From HGM20899 sp964615195 (GTDB taxonomy: Bacteria > Pseudomonadota > Gammaproteobacteria > Enterobacterales > Succinivibrionaceae): DNA of 64,000 nucleotides. The DNA is taken from contig CAZTNG010000002.1 of NCBI GenBank assembly GCA_964615195.1, positions 1 to 64,000 of the forward strand. The letters run 5' to 3'. This document shows positions 18,638 to 27,472 of this stretch, in pieces. Position 1 is the stretch's first letter, and the number at the start of each line of letters is the position of its first letter. The position numbers and the translations under genes were made by a program. The notes beneath the pieces are model-generated. The model did not search any database. It was not told the origin of the DNA and saw only the letters and a list, made by a program, of their open reading frames with translations.

Positions 18638-19030
18638 ATGAGTGAAAAACATGAAGAAGTTAGAATTGATAAATGGCTATGGGCCGCAAGATTCTACAAA
18701 ACTCGAGCAATAGCTAGAGATATGATTGAAGGTGGAAAAGTACAATATAACAATTGTAGAATAAAACCATGTAAAATAATAGAAATTGGAGCTAAAATTT
18801 CACTGTGGCAGGGTTTTCATAAGATAGACATTGAAGTTGTTGCTATTTCAGATCAAAGAAAACAATCTGCATTTGCTCAACTTTTATACAAGGAAACTGA
18901 AGAAAGCGTGGTTAGAAGAAATACTCAAGATTCAGAATATAAAATGAACCTATTATATGCCCCACATCCAACTCAAAAACCAAATAAGAAACAAAGAAGA
19001 AATCTACTCGAATTAAAGCATAACTATTAA
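18638..19030 (+). CDS. hslR: Ribosome-associated heat shock protein Hsp15
   Basis: 130 residues (E. coli 133). An N-terminal S4 RNA-binding domain, RIDKWLWAARFYKTRAIARDMIEGGKVQYNN, is nearly diagnostic; the basic C-terminus (KPNKKQRRNL) fits. Hsp15 binds free 50S subunits that still carry nascent chain-tRNA and helps rescue them after heat shock. It is 13 nt upstream of hslO, the usual operon. Confidence 0.95.
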   Translation: MSEKHEEVRIDKWLWAARFYKTRAIARDMIEGGKVQYNNCRIKPCKIIEIGAKISLWQGFHKIDIEVVAISDQRKQSAFAQLLYKETEESVVRRNTQDSEYKMNLLYAPHPTQKPNKKQRRNLLELKHNY

Positions 19031-19043
19031 AGGATGTATACTC

Positions 19044-19937
19044 ATGGATAATCAAATAATACAAGACACAAACAGTAGCTACGATACTATTCAGCGATTT
19101 GTTTTTAATGAATACGCTATTCGAGGAGAAATAATTCAATTACACAAATCATATGAAGATCTTTTAGCCAACCATAAATATCCTTTATGCATAAAAAATC
19201 TACTTGGAGAGATGCAAGCTGCTATATGCCTTATAACGGCTACTCTTAAATTTAAAGGAAGCATAATGCTTCAAATTAGGACGAAAGGCCAATTAAAATA
19301 TGCAATTGTTAATAGCAATGAAAAAAATGAAACTAGAGGTCTAGCTTCATTTGAAGGGGAGATTGAGGATGAAAGAACCTTTGAAAAATTAGTTGGTAAC
19401 GATGGCATTATGTCGATTACCGTTATACCTGATATTGGACAACAATATCAAGGAATTATTGCTTTGGACAAGCCTTCAATAATTGAATGTTTAGAAAATT
19501 ATTACAAACAATCAATGCAGATTGATACTAGAATCTTGTTATTTAGCGCATGTGAATATAAATTAGCAGCAGGAATATTGCTTCAAGTATTGCCATCTAA
19601 TGACTTATCCAAACAAATTGAAGATTTTAACCATATATGTACACTTGCAAATACGATTACAGCTGCAGAAATTATGACATTAAAAACACAAGATGTTATA
19701 TACAGATTATTTAATCAAGAATCAGTAAATGTTTTTCCTTGTGAACAAGTATGCTTTAAATGCGTTTGTTCACAAAAACATTTCTCTGAAATGCTAACAC
19801 ATTTGAATACTGATGAACTTTTAAAAATAATAAACGAAGATGGAAAAGTTACAACAGAGTGTCATTATTGTGGGAAAAAATACGACTTTTCAAGCGAGCA
19901 AATTTTGCAAATAATTAAGAATAAAAATCATAATTAA
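19044..19937 (+). CDS. hslO: Redox-regulated chaperone Hsp33
   Basis: 297 residues. N-terminal chaperone domain with GEMQAAICLITATLKFKG and the linker, then the C-terminal redox switch with CVC (in CFKCVCS) and CHYC, the CxC...CxxC zinc cysteines. Oxidation of these activates the holdase. AAAGGA lies 9 nt before the ATG. Gene order hslR-hslO is conserved. For an anaerobe this points to a need to survive oxidant exposure. Confidence 0.95.
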   Translation: MDNQIIQDTNSSYDTIQRFVFNEYAIRGEIIQLHKSYEDLLANHKYPLCIKNLLGEMQAAICLITATLKFKGSIMLQIRTKGQLKYAIVNSNEKNETRGLASFEGEIEDERTFEKLVGNDGIMSITVIPDIGQQYQGIIALDKPSIIECLENYYKQSMQIDTRILLFSACEYKLAAGILLQVLPSNDLSKQIEDFNHICTLANTITAAEIMTLKTQDVIYRLFNQESVNVFPCEQVCFKCVCSQKHFSEMLTHLNTDELLKIINEDGKVTTECHYCGKKYDFSSEQILQIIKNKNHN

Positions 19938-19992
19938 ACAATTTTATAAATTAAAATTTACTGAATAAAATTTACAAATATATATGCAAAAA

Positions 19993-20017
19993 GCTCCTCA
20001 TAATATACATGAGGAGC
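19993..20017. terminator. Shared terminator between convergent hslO and amtB
   Basis: A perfect 9-bp stem (gctcctcat / atgaggagc) closes a 7-nt loop. On the minus strand it is followed by TTTTT, ideal for amtB. On the plus strand an ATTTATATT tract follows, adequate for hslO. Confidence 0.85.
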
Positions 20018-20045
20018 ATTTATATTCTATATCTTACTCATTTTT

Positions 20046-21434
20046 CTAAAGTAGATTATAGGCTCTTTCACCATGACTTGTTAAATCTAAGCCCTCTCTC
20101 TCTTCATCAACAGGAACTCTAACCCCACCAAAAATCTTGTCAGCTAGATAGAATGCTACTATTGAAACAACACCACACCAAACAATGGTTATTAATACTG
20201 AAACTAATTGACCTAAAAACTGCCCAGAAATTGATTCCCAGCCTTCTTTAAATCCTGTTCCACCCAAAGAAGGGGCACAAAATACACCAGTAAGGAGAGC
20301 TCCAATAATACCACCAACACCATGAACACCAAATACGTCAAGAGCATCATCAACCTTTAACAACTTCTTGAGGCCATGAATTCCCCATAAACATACAAAT
20401 CCTGCAACTAAACCTATCAATAAAGCTCCACCAACACTCACAAAAGCACAAGCAGGTGTAATAGCAACTAACCCAGCCACAGCGCCTGAACATGCACCTA
20501 ATAATGATGGTTTACCTAATAAAACCCATTCTGCAAATAGCCATGCTAAAGCAGCTGCTGCAGGAGCAATGCAGGTATTTGCGAAAGCTAAAGCAGCTAC
20601 ACCATCTGCAGATAATTCAGACCCAGCATTAAAGCCAAACCAACCTACCCATAATAATGATGCACCTATCATGGTCATAACTAAGTTATGCGGAGCCATT
20701 ATCTCTTTACCATAACCCACACGTTTTCCACAGTAGAATGCTCCAACTAACGCACAGATAGCCGCGTTAATATGCACAACAGTACCACCAGCAAAATCCC
20801 ATGCATGCCATGCGCTATCAACATATCCACCGCCCCAAACCATATGACACAACGGAAGATAAGATAATGTAAACCACACAACAATTATGAACAACAATGC
20901 ACTAAAGCGTATTCTTTCAGCAAACGAACCAATTATTAAACATGCTGTAATGCCTGCAAATGCACCTTGAAATGAGAAAAATGTTAAATCAGAAAGAGAA
21001 CCATTCACATCACTTGGTCCAACATTTAACATCAAAAACTTATCCAAATTTCCTATAAACATATTCAATGTATCAGATTCATTACTTCCAAATGCAAGTG
21101 TATAGCCATATATAGCCCACAAAACGTACATTAATGAAAATATAATCAAAGCCTGCACTAATACAGAAAGCATATTTTTAGCACGAACAAGACCACCATA
21201 AAATAATGCTATACCAGGAATAGACATCAATATTACTAAGGCCGTACAAATCATAATAAATCCATTATCAGATGTATCCGCTTCTGTAGGTGTTATAACA
21301 CCTGTTCCATCATCCACAACTGTTGCTGATATTTCGCTACCACCTTCTGGCATTGATACAACTTCTTCACACCAGGATGGAGCAGAGAAACAAAGCGATG
21401 CAACAATAAATAGTAAAGCAAATGCATGTTTCAT
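20046..21434 (-). CDS. amtB: Ammonium transporter AmtB
   Basis: 462 residues. A cleavable signal peptide (about 1-22) is followed by 11 expected membrane helices. Amt motifs are clear: ALFYGGLVRAKNMLSVL, the DFAGGTVVHINA stretch with the first twin His, and VFGVHGVGGIIGALLTGVFC with the second. It moves ammonium across the inner membrane. No glnK lies beside it, although the usual arrangement is glnK-amtB. A sigma-54 type promoter lies upstream, consistent with nitrogen-limitation control. Confidence 0.96.
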   Translation of the reverse strand: MKHAFALLFIVASLCFSAPSWCEEVVSMPEGGSEISATVVDDGTGVITPTEADTSDNGFIMICTALVILMSIPGIALFYGGLVRAKNMLSVLVQALIIFSLMYVLWAIYGYTLAFGSNESDTLNMFIGNLDKFLMLNVGPSDVNGSLSDLTFFSFQGAFAGITACLIIGSFAERIRFSALLFIIVVWFTLSYLPLCHMVWGGGYVDSAWHAWDFAGGTVVHINAAICALVGAFYCGKRVGYGKEIMAPHNLVMTMIGASLLWVGWFGFNAGSELSADGVAALAFANTCIAPAAAALAWLFAEWVLLGKPSLLGACSGAVAGLVAITPACAFVSVGGALLIGLVAGFVCLWGIHGLKKLLKVDDALDVFGVHGVGGIIGALLTGVFCAPSLGGTGFKEGWESISGQFLGQLVSVLITIVWCGVVSIVAFYLADKIFGGVRVPVDEEREGLDLTSHGERAYNLL

Positions 21435-21491
21435 ATTTATCTCCTAAATATAATAAATAAATTTTAATTAAATAATTCCCATGTATATTAT

Positions 21492-21508
21492 TGCAACAAA
21501 CAAGCCAA
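21492..21508 (-). promoter_or_regulatory. Sigma-54 promoter of amtB
   Basis: Read on the minus strand, TTGGCTTGTTTGTTGCA matches the RpoN consensus yTGGCACGrNNNTTGCw at nearly every key base, with GG and GC exactly 10 nt apart. It would give a leader of about 47 nt before amtB. Half-sites TGCACT (21572-21577) and AGTGCA (21601-21606) farther upstream could be NtrC contacts, but their spacing is not canonical. Confidence 0.7.
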
Positions 21509-21649
21509 GTGTTATCTTTGGTAAATTGTTACAAAATAACTTATTTTTACTATAAAATAGGGCAACTAAGATGCACTTTATTTGATCACAATACTATTTT
21601 AGTGCACTTATTTTGCTTGGTAATCAGAAAATAATCGGCGAGGACAAAG

Positions 21650-22429
21650 TTGAAACTATCAACAGAACACTTCGGTGTTGAAAATGAAGTAATTATATAT
21701 ATGATTCATGGTTGGGGATTATGTAGCAAAGTATTCTATTCAATTGTTCCAATACTATCTAAAGAATACCACATAGCATTAATTGATCTTCCAGGATATG
21801 GATTAAATAACAAAATACCAGCAAACAGATGCGATGGTATTATTGAAAGTTTAGAACAAACAATCGTAGATAATTCTGTTATATTTGGGTGGTCTTTGGG
21901 TGGTATACTCGCTTTAAAATATACAATATTACATAAATCCAATGTTAGAGGGCTAATAACTTGTAGTTCTTCTCCCCGCTTTACATCAGATATCAATACC
22001 AATTGGCCGGGTACGGACTCAAAAATACTACAAAAGTTTAGCAAAATTTTAACGGCTGATAACTGCCAAACCGTTATCAATAAATTTCTATCATTGCAAG
22101 CTATGGGTTCTAACTCAATGAAACAAGACATTAGAATGTTAAAACAATTTCTAAATAAAGCTGAATCTCCAAGTTATTATGAACTCCAATCAGGGTTAAA
22201 AACATTACTAGATGAGGATTTAAGAAATTACACAAGTCGGATCGAATGTCCTTCACTTCATTTATATGGTTTAAATGATCGTTTAACTCCTGCGTCAACT
22301 GCGAATATTTGGCCTAATAAAAACAATACCAAATGCCATATTTTTACTCAAAGCTCACATGCACCATTTATATCTGAACCATCAGAATTTTCAAAAGTTA
22401 TACTAGATTTTATGCACAAATATTATTAA
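21650..22429 (+). CDS. bioH: Pimeloyl-ACP methyl ester carboxylesterase BioH
   Basis: 259 residues of alpha/beta hydrolase similar to E. coli BioH throughout: HGWGLCSKVF (oxyanion region), nucleophile Ser in GWSLGG, ASSPRFTSD, LSLQAMGS, Asp in LYGLNDRLTP and His in SSHAPFISEP. It frees pimeloyl-ACP for biotin synthesis. The start is a TTG with GAGGA 6-7 nt upstream; the next ATG would cut into the HGWG motif. It stands alone here, divergent from amtB; no other biotin gene is in the window. Confidence 0.92.
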   Translation: MKLSTEHFGVENEVIIYMIHGWGLCSKVFYSIVPILSKEYHIALIDLPGYGLNNKIPANRCDGIIESLEQTIVDNSVIFGWSLGGILALKYTILHKSNVRGLITCSSSPRFTSDINTNWPGTDSKILQKFSKILTADNCQTVINKFLSLQAMGSNSMKQDIRMLKQFLNKAESPSYYELQSGLKTLLDEDLRNYTSRIECPSLHLYGLNDRLTPASTANIWPNKNNTKCHIFTQSSHAPFISEPSEFSKVILDFMHKYY

Positions 22430-22447
22430 CAAACTTATTAAAGTTTG
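22430..22447 (+). terminator. Weak hairpin after bioH
   Basis: A perfect 7-bp stem (caaactt / aagtttg) with a 4-nt loop starts on the base after the bioH stop codon. The flank is AT-rich but has no clean T-run, so it is at most a weak terminator. Confidence 0.35.
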
Positions 22448-22488
22448 ATTAAATATTGTACAATATAAGTATAAACTAAGGATAATTT

Positions 22489-22698
22489 ATGGAAAACAAT
22501 TTATGTTTAGGATTGAAGTGTATTTCACAAGGCATTGAAATACAAAATAGAGCTTCCGCAAAAATTAACAGTTCGAATACTAATTTAGCAGAAAGCTGTA
22601 CTGAACTTAAAAAAAGTGAAATTCTTACGAAAGCAGGATGTAAAATAGTTGAAGAAGAAAAAGAGAATACCAACAAATTAATTAACATAATGGTCTAG
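22489..22698 (+). CDS. Small protein, possibly flagellar-rod-like; unrecognised
   Basis: 69 residues, not recognised with confidence. AAGGA lies 6 nt before the ATG, and the next gene follows after 8 nt with a strong ribosome site, so it looks real. It is predicted to be helical, with an N-terminal GLKCISQGIEIQNRASAKIN and a C-terminal part (LKKSEILTKAGCKIVEEEKENTNKLINI) that resembles the paired helices of short orphan FlgC/FlgE-like proteins of Vibrio and Shewanella. That link is inference from pattern only. It has three Cys and no signal peptide. No motility gene is nearby. Confidence 0.55.
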   Translation: MENNLCLGLKCISQGIEIQNRASAKINSSNTNLAESCTELKKSEILTKAGCKIVEEEKENTNKLINIMV

Positions 22699-22706
22699 GA
22701 GGAAGT

Positions 22707-23228
22707 ATGCTTGATTACAGTGCATTCACACCTCAATCATCTAAATACAACCGTTCTAATGAAATTCTTAGAAAAAACGGAATTGAGCCCATTTTGCGAA
22801 AAGGAGAAACAGACTCAGACTTATCAAATACAAATGACGGAAAAGAAGCAAATGTAAATAAAACTTTTAGTGAAACATCATCGCACAACAATGATGAAGT
22901 TAACAGTTATTTACAAAAAATAGAGAAAAATAATACATATTCGAATTCATCAAGTTGTAGCATATCCGAAGATTGTGATGGCACTCAGCATTTAAATGTT
23001 GGACACATTTCAATAACAATTAACCAAGAAACTTCACATGCAAGTGATAATTCAATAACCTTAAAATCTAATAACGAAAGTCCTATTTTAGATAGTAATT
23101 CTTTAGAAAACACGGTAAAACAAACTACTATGTCTCCCCAAAATACAATTTCAGAAACAATATCTAAACGATACAATACTTCCTGGGTAGGTACTCGACT
23201 AGGGACCAGCGTCAACTTGTACAATTAA
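22707..23228 (+). CDS. Hypothetical Ser/Asn-rich, probably disordered protein
   Basis: 173 residues, unrecognised. AGGAGGA sits 4-6 nt before the ATG, among the best ribosome sites in the window. The middle is rich in Ser, Asn, Thr, Glu and Asp and looks unstructured. Only the ends appear ordered: LDYSAFTPQSSKYNRSNEIL at the start and SKRYNTSWVGTRLGTSVNLY at the end, which could be docking motifs. No signal peptide or membrane segment. Probably one operon with the 69-residue gene upstream. Its stop overlaps the stop of convergent greB. Confidence 0.6.
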   Translation: MLDYSAFTPQSSKYNRSNEILRKNGIEPILRKGETDSDLSNTNDGKEANVNKTFSETSSHNNDEVNSYLQKIEKNNTYSNSSSCSISEDCDGTQHLNVGHISITINQETSHASDNSITLKSNNESPILDSNSLENTVKQTTMSPQNTISETISKRYNTSWVGTRLGTSVNLYN

Positions 23229-23833
23229 TTATCATGAAGATTTGACAAATATTCATTTCTAATTTTTTTTAAATCCTCATCACTAAGAATTTCAATTTTT
23301 CTATCCTGACTTTCAAATTTAAACTGAGGTTCACCAACTTCACCGTACCATGATTCTAATTGATATGAAATCTTATTAATATACCAAGTGGTGTTTCCTT
23401 TAGGAGTTTGAATTACCGCTTCGTCATCTAATGTCTTATTAAGTAATCCTTTTGCCATCGGTGATTCTACAGATATAAAACCATTTCTCCCATATGTTTC
23501 TGGATACCCAACAATACGTACGTGTTTTATAACGCCGGCATCATTTTCTATTTCAACATAAGCCCCAAAATAAACCTTGTTGTTTTTTTTACCTTCAATA
23601 CTACGATCCAAAACCTTTGCATTCTGTAGAGTATCAGAAATTTGCTTAACTCTTACATCAATAGATCTCAATAATCTTTTGTTATATTGGTAATCAGCAT
23701 TTTCGCTACGATCGCCTAAAGATGCAGCCCATGAAAGTTTTTGTGTGACATCGGGACGTAACTTGTTCCATATATAGTCAAATTCATGTTTAATCAACAA
23801 TATTCCATCAGCAGTGACATATGATGTAGACAT
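23225..23833 (-). CDS. greB: Transcription elongation factor GreB with C-terminal extension
   Basis: 202 residues. N-terminal coiled coil includes the GreB signature (WAASLGDRSENADYQYNKRLLR); the C-terminal FKBP-like domain has VYFGAYVEIEND, SVESPMAKGLLNK and WYINKISY. GreB enters the RNA polymerase secondary channel and triggers cleavage of backtracked RNA. E. coli GreB has 158 residues; the extra about 44 here are charged (EILSDEDLKKIRNEYL) and of unknown role. The convergent gene's stop codon overlaps its own by 3 nt, with no terminator between. Confidence 0.95.
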   Translation of the reverse strand: MSTSYVTADGILLIKHEFDYIWNKLRPDVTQKLSWAASLGDRSENADYQYNKRLLRSIDVRVKQISDTLQNAKVLDRSIEGKKNNKVYFGAYVEIENDAGVIKHVRIVGYPETYGRNGFISVESPMAKGLLNKTLDDEAVIQTPKGNTTWYINKISYQLESWYGEVGEPQFKFESQDRKIEILSDEDLKKIRNEYLSNLHDN

Positions 23834-23853
23834 AACTATAGCTCCAATTAAAA

Positions 23854-23877
23854 AAAACCGCCCTTTCGAGCGGTTTT
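23854..23877 (-). terminator. Terminator of pckA
   Basis: An 8-bp stem (aaaaccgc / gcggtttt) with an 8-nt loop is followed on the minus strand by a run of seven T. It lies 19 nt past the pckA stop codon. Confidence 0.88.
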
Positions 23878-23895
23878 CATCATAAAGTTAAACTA

Positions 23896-25497
23896 TTATA
23901 ACTTTGGACCAGCTTCAACTAAAGCTTTACCGTGTTCATTACCAATAAACTTAGCAAAGTTCTTAACGAAACGATTTGCAAGATCTTGAGCCTTAACATC
24001 CCAATCTGCCTTATTAGCATAAGTATCGCGAGGATCAAGAATAGCAGAATCAACACCAGGTAACGCTGTAGGAACTGTAAAGTTGAATACAGGAATAGTC
24101 TTAGTATCAGCCTTATCAATAGAACCATCTAAAATAGCATCAATGATACAACGTGTATCCTTTATAGAAATACGCTTGCCTGTTCCATTCCAACCTGTAT
24201 TAACCAAGTATGCTGTAGCACCTGATTTTTCCATCTTCTTTACAAGTTCTTCACCATACTTAGTAGGATGTAAAGACAAGAATGCTGCGCCAAAACATGC
24301 AGAGAATGTTGGAGTTGGTTCAGTAATTCCACGTTCAGTACCTGCTAACTTTGCTGTAAAACCAGAAAGGAAGTAATACTGAGTCTGATTCTTATCAAGA
24401 ATAGACACTGGAGGTAAAACACCAAATGCATCAGCTGAAAGGAAGATTACCTTCTTAGCAGCAGGAGCTTTTGATAATGGTTTTACAATATTTTGAATGT
24501 GATAAATAGGGTAAGAAACACGAGTATTTTCTGTTACAGACTTATCAGTAAAATCAATCTTACCATTAGCATCAACAGTTACGTTCTCAAGTAATGCATC
24601 ACGCTTAATAGCATTCCAAATATCAGGTTCATTTTCTTTTGAAAGATTGATAACTTTTGCGTAACAACCACCTTCAAAATTAAATACACCATCATCATCC
24701 CAACCGTGTTCATCATCACCAATTAATTCACGCTTTGGATCTGTTGATAATGTAGTTTTACCAGTACCTGATAAACCAAAGAATATTGCAGTTTCACCAT
24801 TCTTATTTGTATTAGCTGAACAATGCATTGCAGCCATACCCTTTAATGGTAATAGGTAGTTCATATAAGAGAACATACCCTTCTTCATTTCACCACCATA
24901 CCAAGTATTAATGATAATCTGAACCTTTTCAGTCAAATTAAATACAACTGCAGTTTCTGAATTAAGACCTAAAGCCTTGTAATTTTCAACCTTAGCCTTA
25001 GAAGCGTTGATTACAACAAAATCTGGTTCACCAAAATTTGCTAATTCTTCTGCTGTAGGTCTAATAAACATATTAGTTACAAAATGTGCTTGCCAAGCCA
25101 CTTCCATTACAAAACGAATCTTTAAGCGACTGTTTTCATTTGCACCACAAAATGCATCAACAACATAAAGCTTCTTATTAGAAAGTTCCTTGCTAGCAAT
25201 CTTTTTTAACTCATTCCAACTTTCTTGAGACAAAGGCTTATTGTCATTCTTATATTCGTCAGAAGTCCACCAAATAGTGTTTTCAGTAACGCTATCCTTC
25301 ACCCAAAACTTATCTTTAGGTGAACGACCAGTGTATACACCAGTCATAACGTTAACAGCACCCATTTCTGTTTCCTGACCCTTTTCGTAACCTGAAAGAG
25401 CAGAATTAGTTTCATCAGTGAATAACTGATCATAAGATGGGTTGTAAACAACCTCTTTAGCACCTACAATGCCATACTTTTCTAAGCTAATAGCCAT
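23896..25497 (-). CDS. pckA: ATP-dependent phosphoenolpyruvate carboxykinase
   Basis: 533 residues, the family length. The ATP-type kinase signature is complete: GLSGTGKTTLSTDPKRELIGDDEHGW (P-loop and metal-binding Asp), TGRSPKDKFWV near the N-terminus and NTGWNGTG farther on. It interconverts oxaloacetate + ATP and PEP + CO2. In succinate-forming rumen bacteria it usually runs as the CO2-fixing step toward succinate; that direction here is inference. It is a single transcription unit with its own promoter and a strong terminator. Confidence 0.97.
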   Translation of the reverse strand: MAISLEKYGIVGAKEVVYNPSYDQLFTDETNSALSGYEKGQETEMGAVNVMTGVYTGRSPKDKFWVKDSVTENTIWWTSDEYKNDNKPLSQESWNELKKIASKELSNKKLYVVDAFCGANENSRLKIRFVMEVAWQAHFVTNMFIRPTAEELANFGEPDFVVINASKAKVENYKALGLNSETAVVFNLTEKVQIIINTWYGGEMKKGMFSYMNYLLPLKGMAAMHCSANTNKNGETAIFFGLSGTGKTTLSTDPKRELIGDDEHGWDDDGVFNFEGGCYAKVINLSKENEPDIWNAIKRDALLENVTVDANGKIDFTDKSVTENTRVSYPIYHIQNIVKPLSKAPAAKKVIFLSADAFGVLPPVSILDKNQTQYYFLSGFTAKLAGTERGITEPTPTFSACFGAAFLSLHPTKYGEELVKKMEKSGATAYLVNTGWNGTGKRISIKDTRCIIDAILDGSIDKADTKTIPVFNFTVPTALPGVDSAILDPRDTYANKADWDVKAQDLANRFVKNFAKFIGNEHGKALVEAGPKL

Positions 25498-25804
25498 TTA
25501 TAAAGTTTCTCCAGTGTAAAAATTTTGAAACGAAACTAATATGATTTTAAAATATCTATTAACTTTAGTCCAATGTTTATAGCAAATTTCTTGTAAATTT
25601 TTTTTAATTGTAAAAAAAGCATCTGATATTATCTTTATTTTTCAAAAAAACAATAATTCAATTACCAATATTTAACACTATCAAACAATTTAATAAAAAT
25701 ATATTTGTTTATGTTCAATACCATTTACTATTTTTCTTTAATAAAAAAATCCAATGTGGCAAAATATAAAACAGAATACTACTTTAAATGTTTAAGAGTG
25801 ATCT
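25498..25804. other. Divergent pckA-nfuA intergenic region
   Basis: 307 bp, very AT-rich, with no open frame I would support. It holds the pckA promoter on one strand and must hold the nfuA promoter on the other, though I see no clear consensus for the latter. Confidence 0.6.
25544..25573 (-). promoter_or_regulatory. Probable sigma-70 promoter of pckA
   Basis: On the minus strand, TTGGAC (-35, 25568-25573) and TAAAAT (-10, 25544-25549) are 18 nt apart, giving a leader of about 40 nt. Such AT-rich DNA yields chance matches, so the call is moderate. Confidence 0.45.
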
Positions 25805-26392
25805 ATGATTAAAATTATGCCCAAGGCTGAAGAATATTTTGTTCAACTTTTAGAAACACAAGCACCTGAAACAAAAATACGAGTTTTTGTTTCTAATCCG
25901 GGAACACCTGGCGTTGAATGTGGGATACTTTATTGTCCTAAAGACATGATTACAGCTGCAGATGATCTTTTCAAATACAATGGATTTGAGGTAGCGATTG
26001 ACAAAACAAGTCAGTTATACCTTAAAGAATCAGTCATTGATTTCAAATATAATAAAAAAAATGAGGGATCGTTAACTTTCAAAGCTCCATTTTTAAAAAA
26101 ACAAGACGTTCCTTCAGAAGCTACTTTATTTGAAAAGCTAGACAATTTTTTTAGAACCACTATCAACCCTAGTTTAGCAGGTCACGGAGGTTTTGCCCAA
26201 CTTGAAAATGTTTCAGAAGACGGAACTGTTTACGTAAAATTTTCAGGGGGTTGCAAAGGATGTAGTATGGTAAATATAACGCTTAAAGATGGTATAGAAA
26301 ATAACCTAAAACAAGCTTTTCCTGGAATGATCAAAGATGTAATTGATATAACAGAACATACAATTACTGACGAAACATACAAAAATGAATAA
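25805..26392 (+). CDS. nfuA: Fe/S biogenesis protein NfuA
   Basis: 195 residues (E. coli 191). An N-terminal degenerate A-type scaffold domain (about 1-100) joins a C-terminal Nfu domain with the cluster-binding CxxC in GGCKGCSMVNITLKDGIE. It carries [4Fe-4S] clusters to target proteins under stress. It is monocistronic here; in enterics it lies near bioH, also present in this region. Confidence 0.95.
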   Translation: MIKIMPKAEEYFVQLLETQAPETKIRVFVSNPGTPGVECGILYCPKDMITAADDLFKYNGFEVAIDKTSQLYLKESVIDFKYNKKNEGSLTFKAPFLKKQDVPSEATLFEKLDNFFRTTINPSLAGHGGFAQLENVSEDGTVYVKFSGGCKGCSMVNITLKDGIENNLKQAFPGMIKDVIDITEHTITDETYKNE

Positions 26393-26416
26393 AAAACTTT
26401 TTATCTAACATTAAAA

Positions 26417-26443
26417 AAGCTCAAATATCAAATGTTTGAGCTT
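26417..26443. terminator. Shared terminator between convergent nfuA and gpsA
   Basis: A perfect 9-bp stem (aagctcaaa / tttgagctt) with a 9-nt loop. The minus strand continues with six T for gpsA; the plus strand continues with a T-rich tract after nfuA. Confidence 0.82.
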
Positions 26444-26451
26444 ATATTTAC

Positions 26452-27450
26452 TTACTCTTCCTTTTTTGTTCTAGCTAACAATGAAACAGTTGCATCTTTA
26501 GGTTCTTTACCTTTAAATAATACATTATATATTTCACCGCAAATTGGCATGTCCACGTTATATTTTTTGGCAAGAATATGGACTTCCTTTGTATTAAACC
26601 ACCCTTCAACAACTTGTCCTATTTGTTTGAACGCTTGGTCTACGGACACACCGCGACCTAAAGCTAATCCAAACCTGCGGTTTCTAGATTGATTATCCGT
26701 ACATGTTAATACTAAATCTCCAAGACCAGCCATTCCCATAAAAGTATGCGGATTGGCCCCCATTGCCACACCTAATCTTTGGAGTTCTAAAAGGCCTCGG
26801 GTAATTAAAGCTGTCCTTGCATTTGCACCGAATCCTAACCCATCAGATATACCTGCTCCAATAGCTATAACATTTTTGACAGAGCCACCAATTTGTAATC
26901 CGATAAAATCTGGGTTTTTGTATACTCTAAGATTTTTACTTGAATGGATTAAATCTGAAAATTCTTCAGTAAAACTCTCATCTGTACCTGCAACAGAAAT
27001 AGCAGTCGGCAAACCAGCTGCTAATTCCTTAGCAAAGGTGGGACCACTAATAGCTGCTAATGGAATGTTATCACCTAAAATATCTCTTGCAACTTCACTT
27101 AATAATCTTCCCGTATCAGCTTCTAATCCTTTAGTGGCCCATGCAACTCTATGCTTAGGAGTTAAATATGGTTTTATAGCAATTAATACATTTCTAAAAA
27201 CATTACTTGGAACAACAATAAGTAATATTTCTGATGCTGTAACCGCTTTTTCAATATCTGAAGTTAATTCCAAGGTATCAGGAAAATAAACACTAGGCAA
27301 GAAATCATTGTTACAACGTTCCCGTTGCATTTTTTCAATTTTGCTAGGGCTATGACCCCATAACAAAACATTTTTTCCATTACGTGCTAATGAAATAGAA
27401 AGGGCAGTCCCATAAGAACCAGCCCCTAAAACAGTAGTTGAAAATTTCAA
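26452..27450 (-). CDS. gpsA: Glycerol-3-phosphate dehydrogenase [NAD(P)+]
   Basis: 332 residues. Rossmann motif VLGAGSYGTALS at the N-terminus, SGPTFAKELA, the catalytic Lys in GGSVKNVIAIGAG and GLGDLVLTC are all present. It reduces dihydroxyacetone phosphate to sn-glycerol-3-phosphate for phospholipid synthesis in the cytoplasm. The start is TTG with GGAGAG 5 nt upstream, needed to keep the nucleotide-binding motif. It follows secB, as in E. coli. Confidence 0.96.
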   Translation of the reverse strand: MKFSTTVLGAGSYGTALSISLARNGKNVLLWGHSPSKIEKMQRERCNNDFLPSVYFPDTLELTSDIEKAVTASEILLIVVPSNVFRNVLIAIKPYLTPKHRVAWATKGLEADTGRLLSEVARDILGDNIPLAAISGPTFAKELAAGLPTAISVAGTDESFTEEFSDLIHSSKNLRVYKNPDFIGLQIGGSVKNVIAIGAGISDGLGFGANARTALITRGLLELQRLGVAMGANPHTFMGMAGLGDLVLTCTDNQSRNRRFGLALGRGVSVDQAFKQIGQVVEGWFNTKEVHILAKKYNVDMPICGEIYNVLFKGKEPKDATVSLLARTKKEE

Positions 27451-27472
27451 CTCTACTCTCCAACTTTAGATA

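Noticed and set aside
19938..21649. Possible glnK next to amtB
   Set aside because: No PII-like frame on either strand around amtB; flanks are a terminator on one side and a promoter region then bioH on the other.
22476..22688. 70-codon minus-strand frame opposite the 69-residue small gene
   Set aside because: The plus-strand frame has AAGGA at proper spacing and a tightly following partner; the minus-strand frame has neither.
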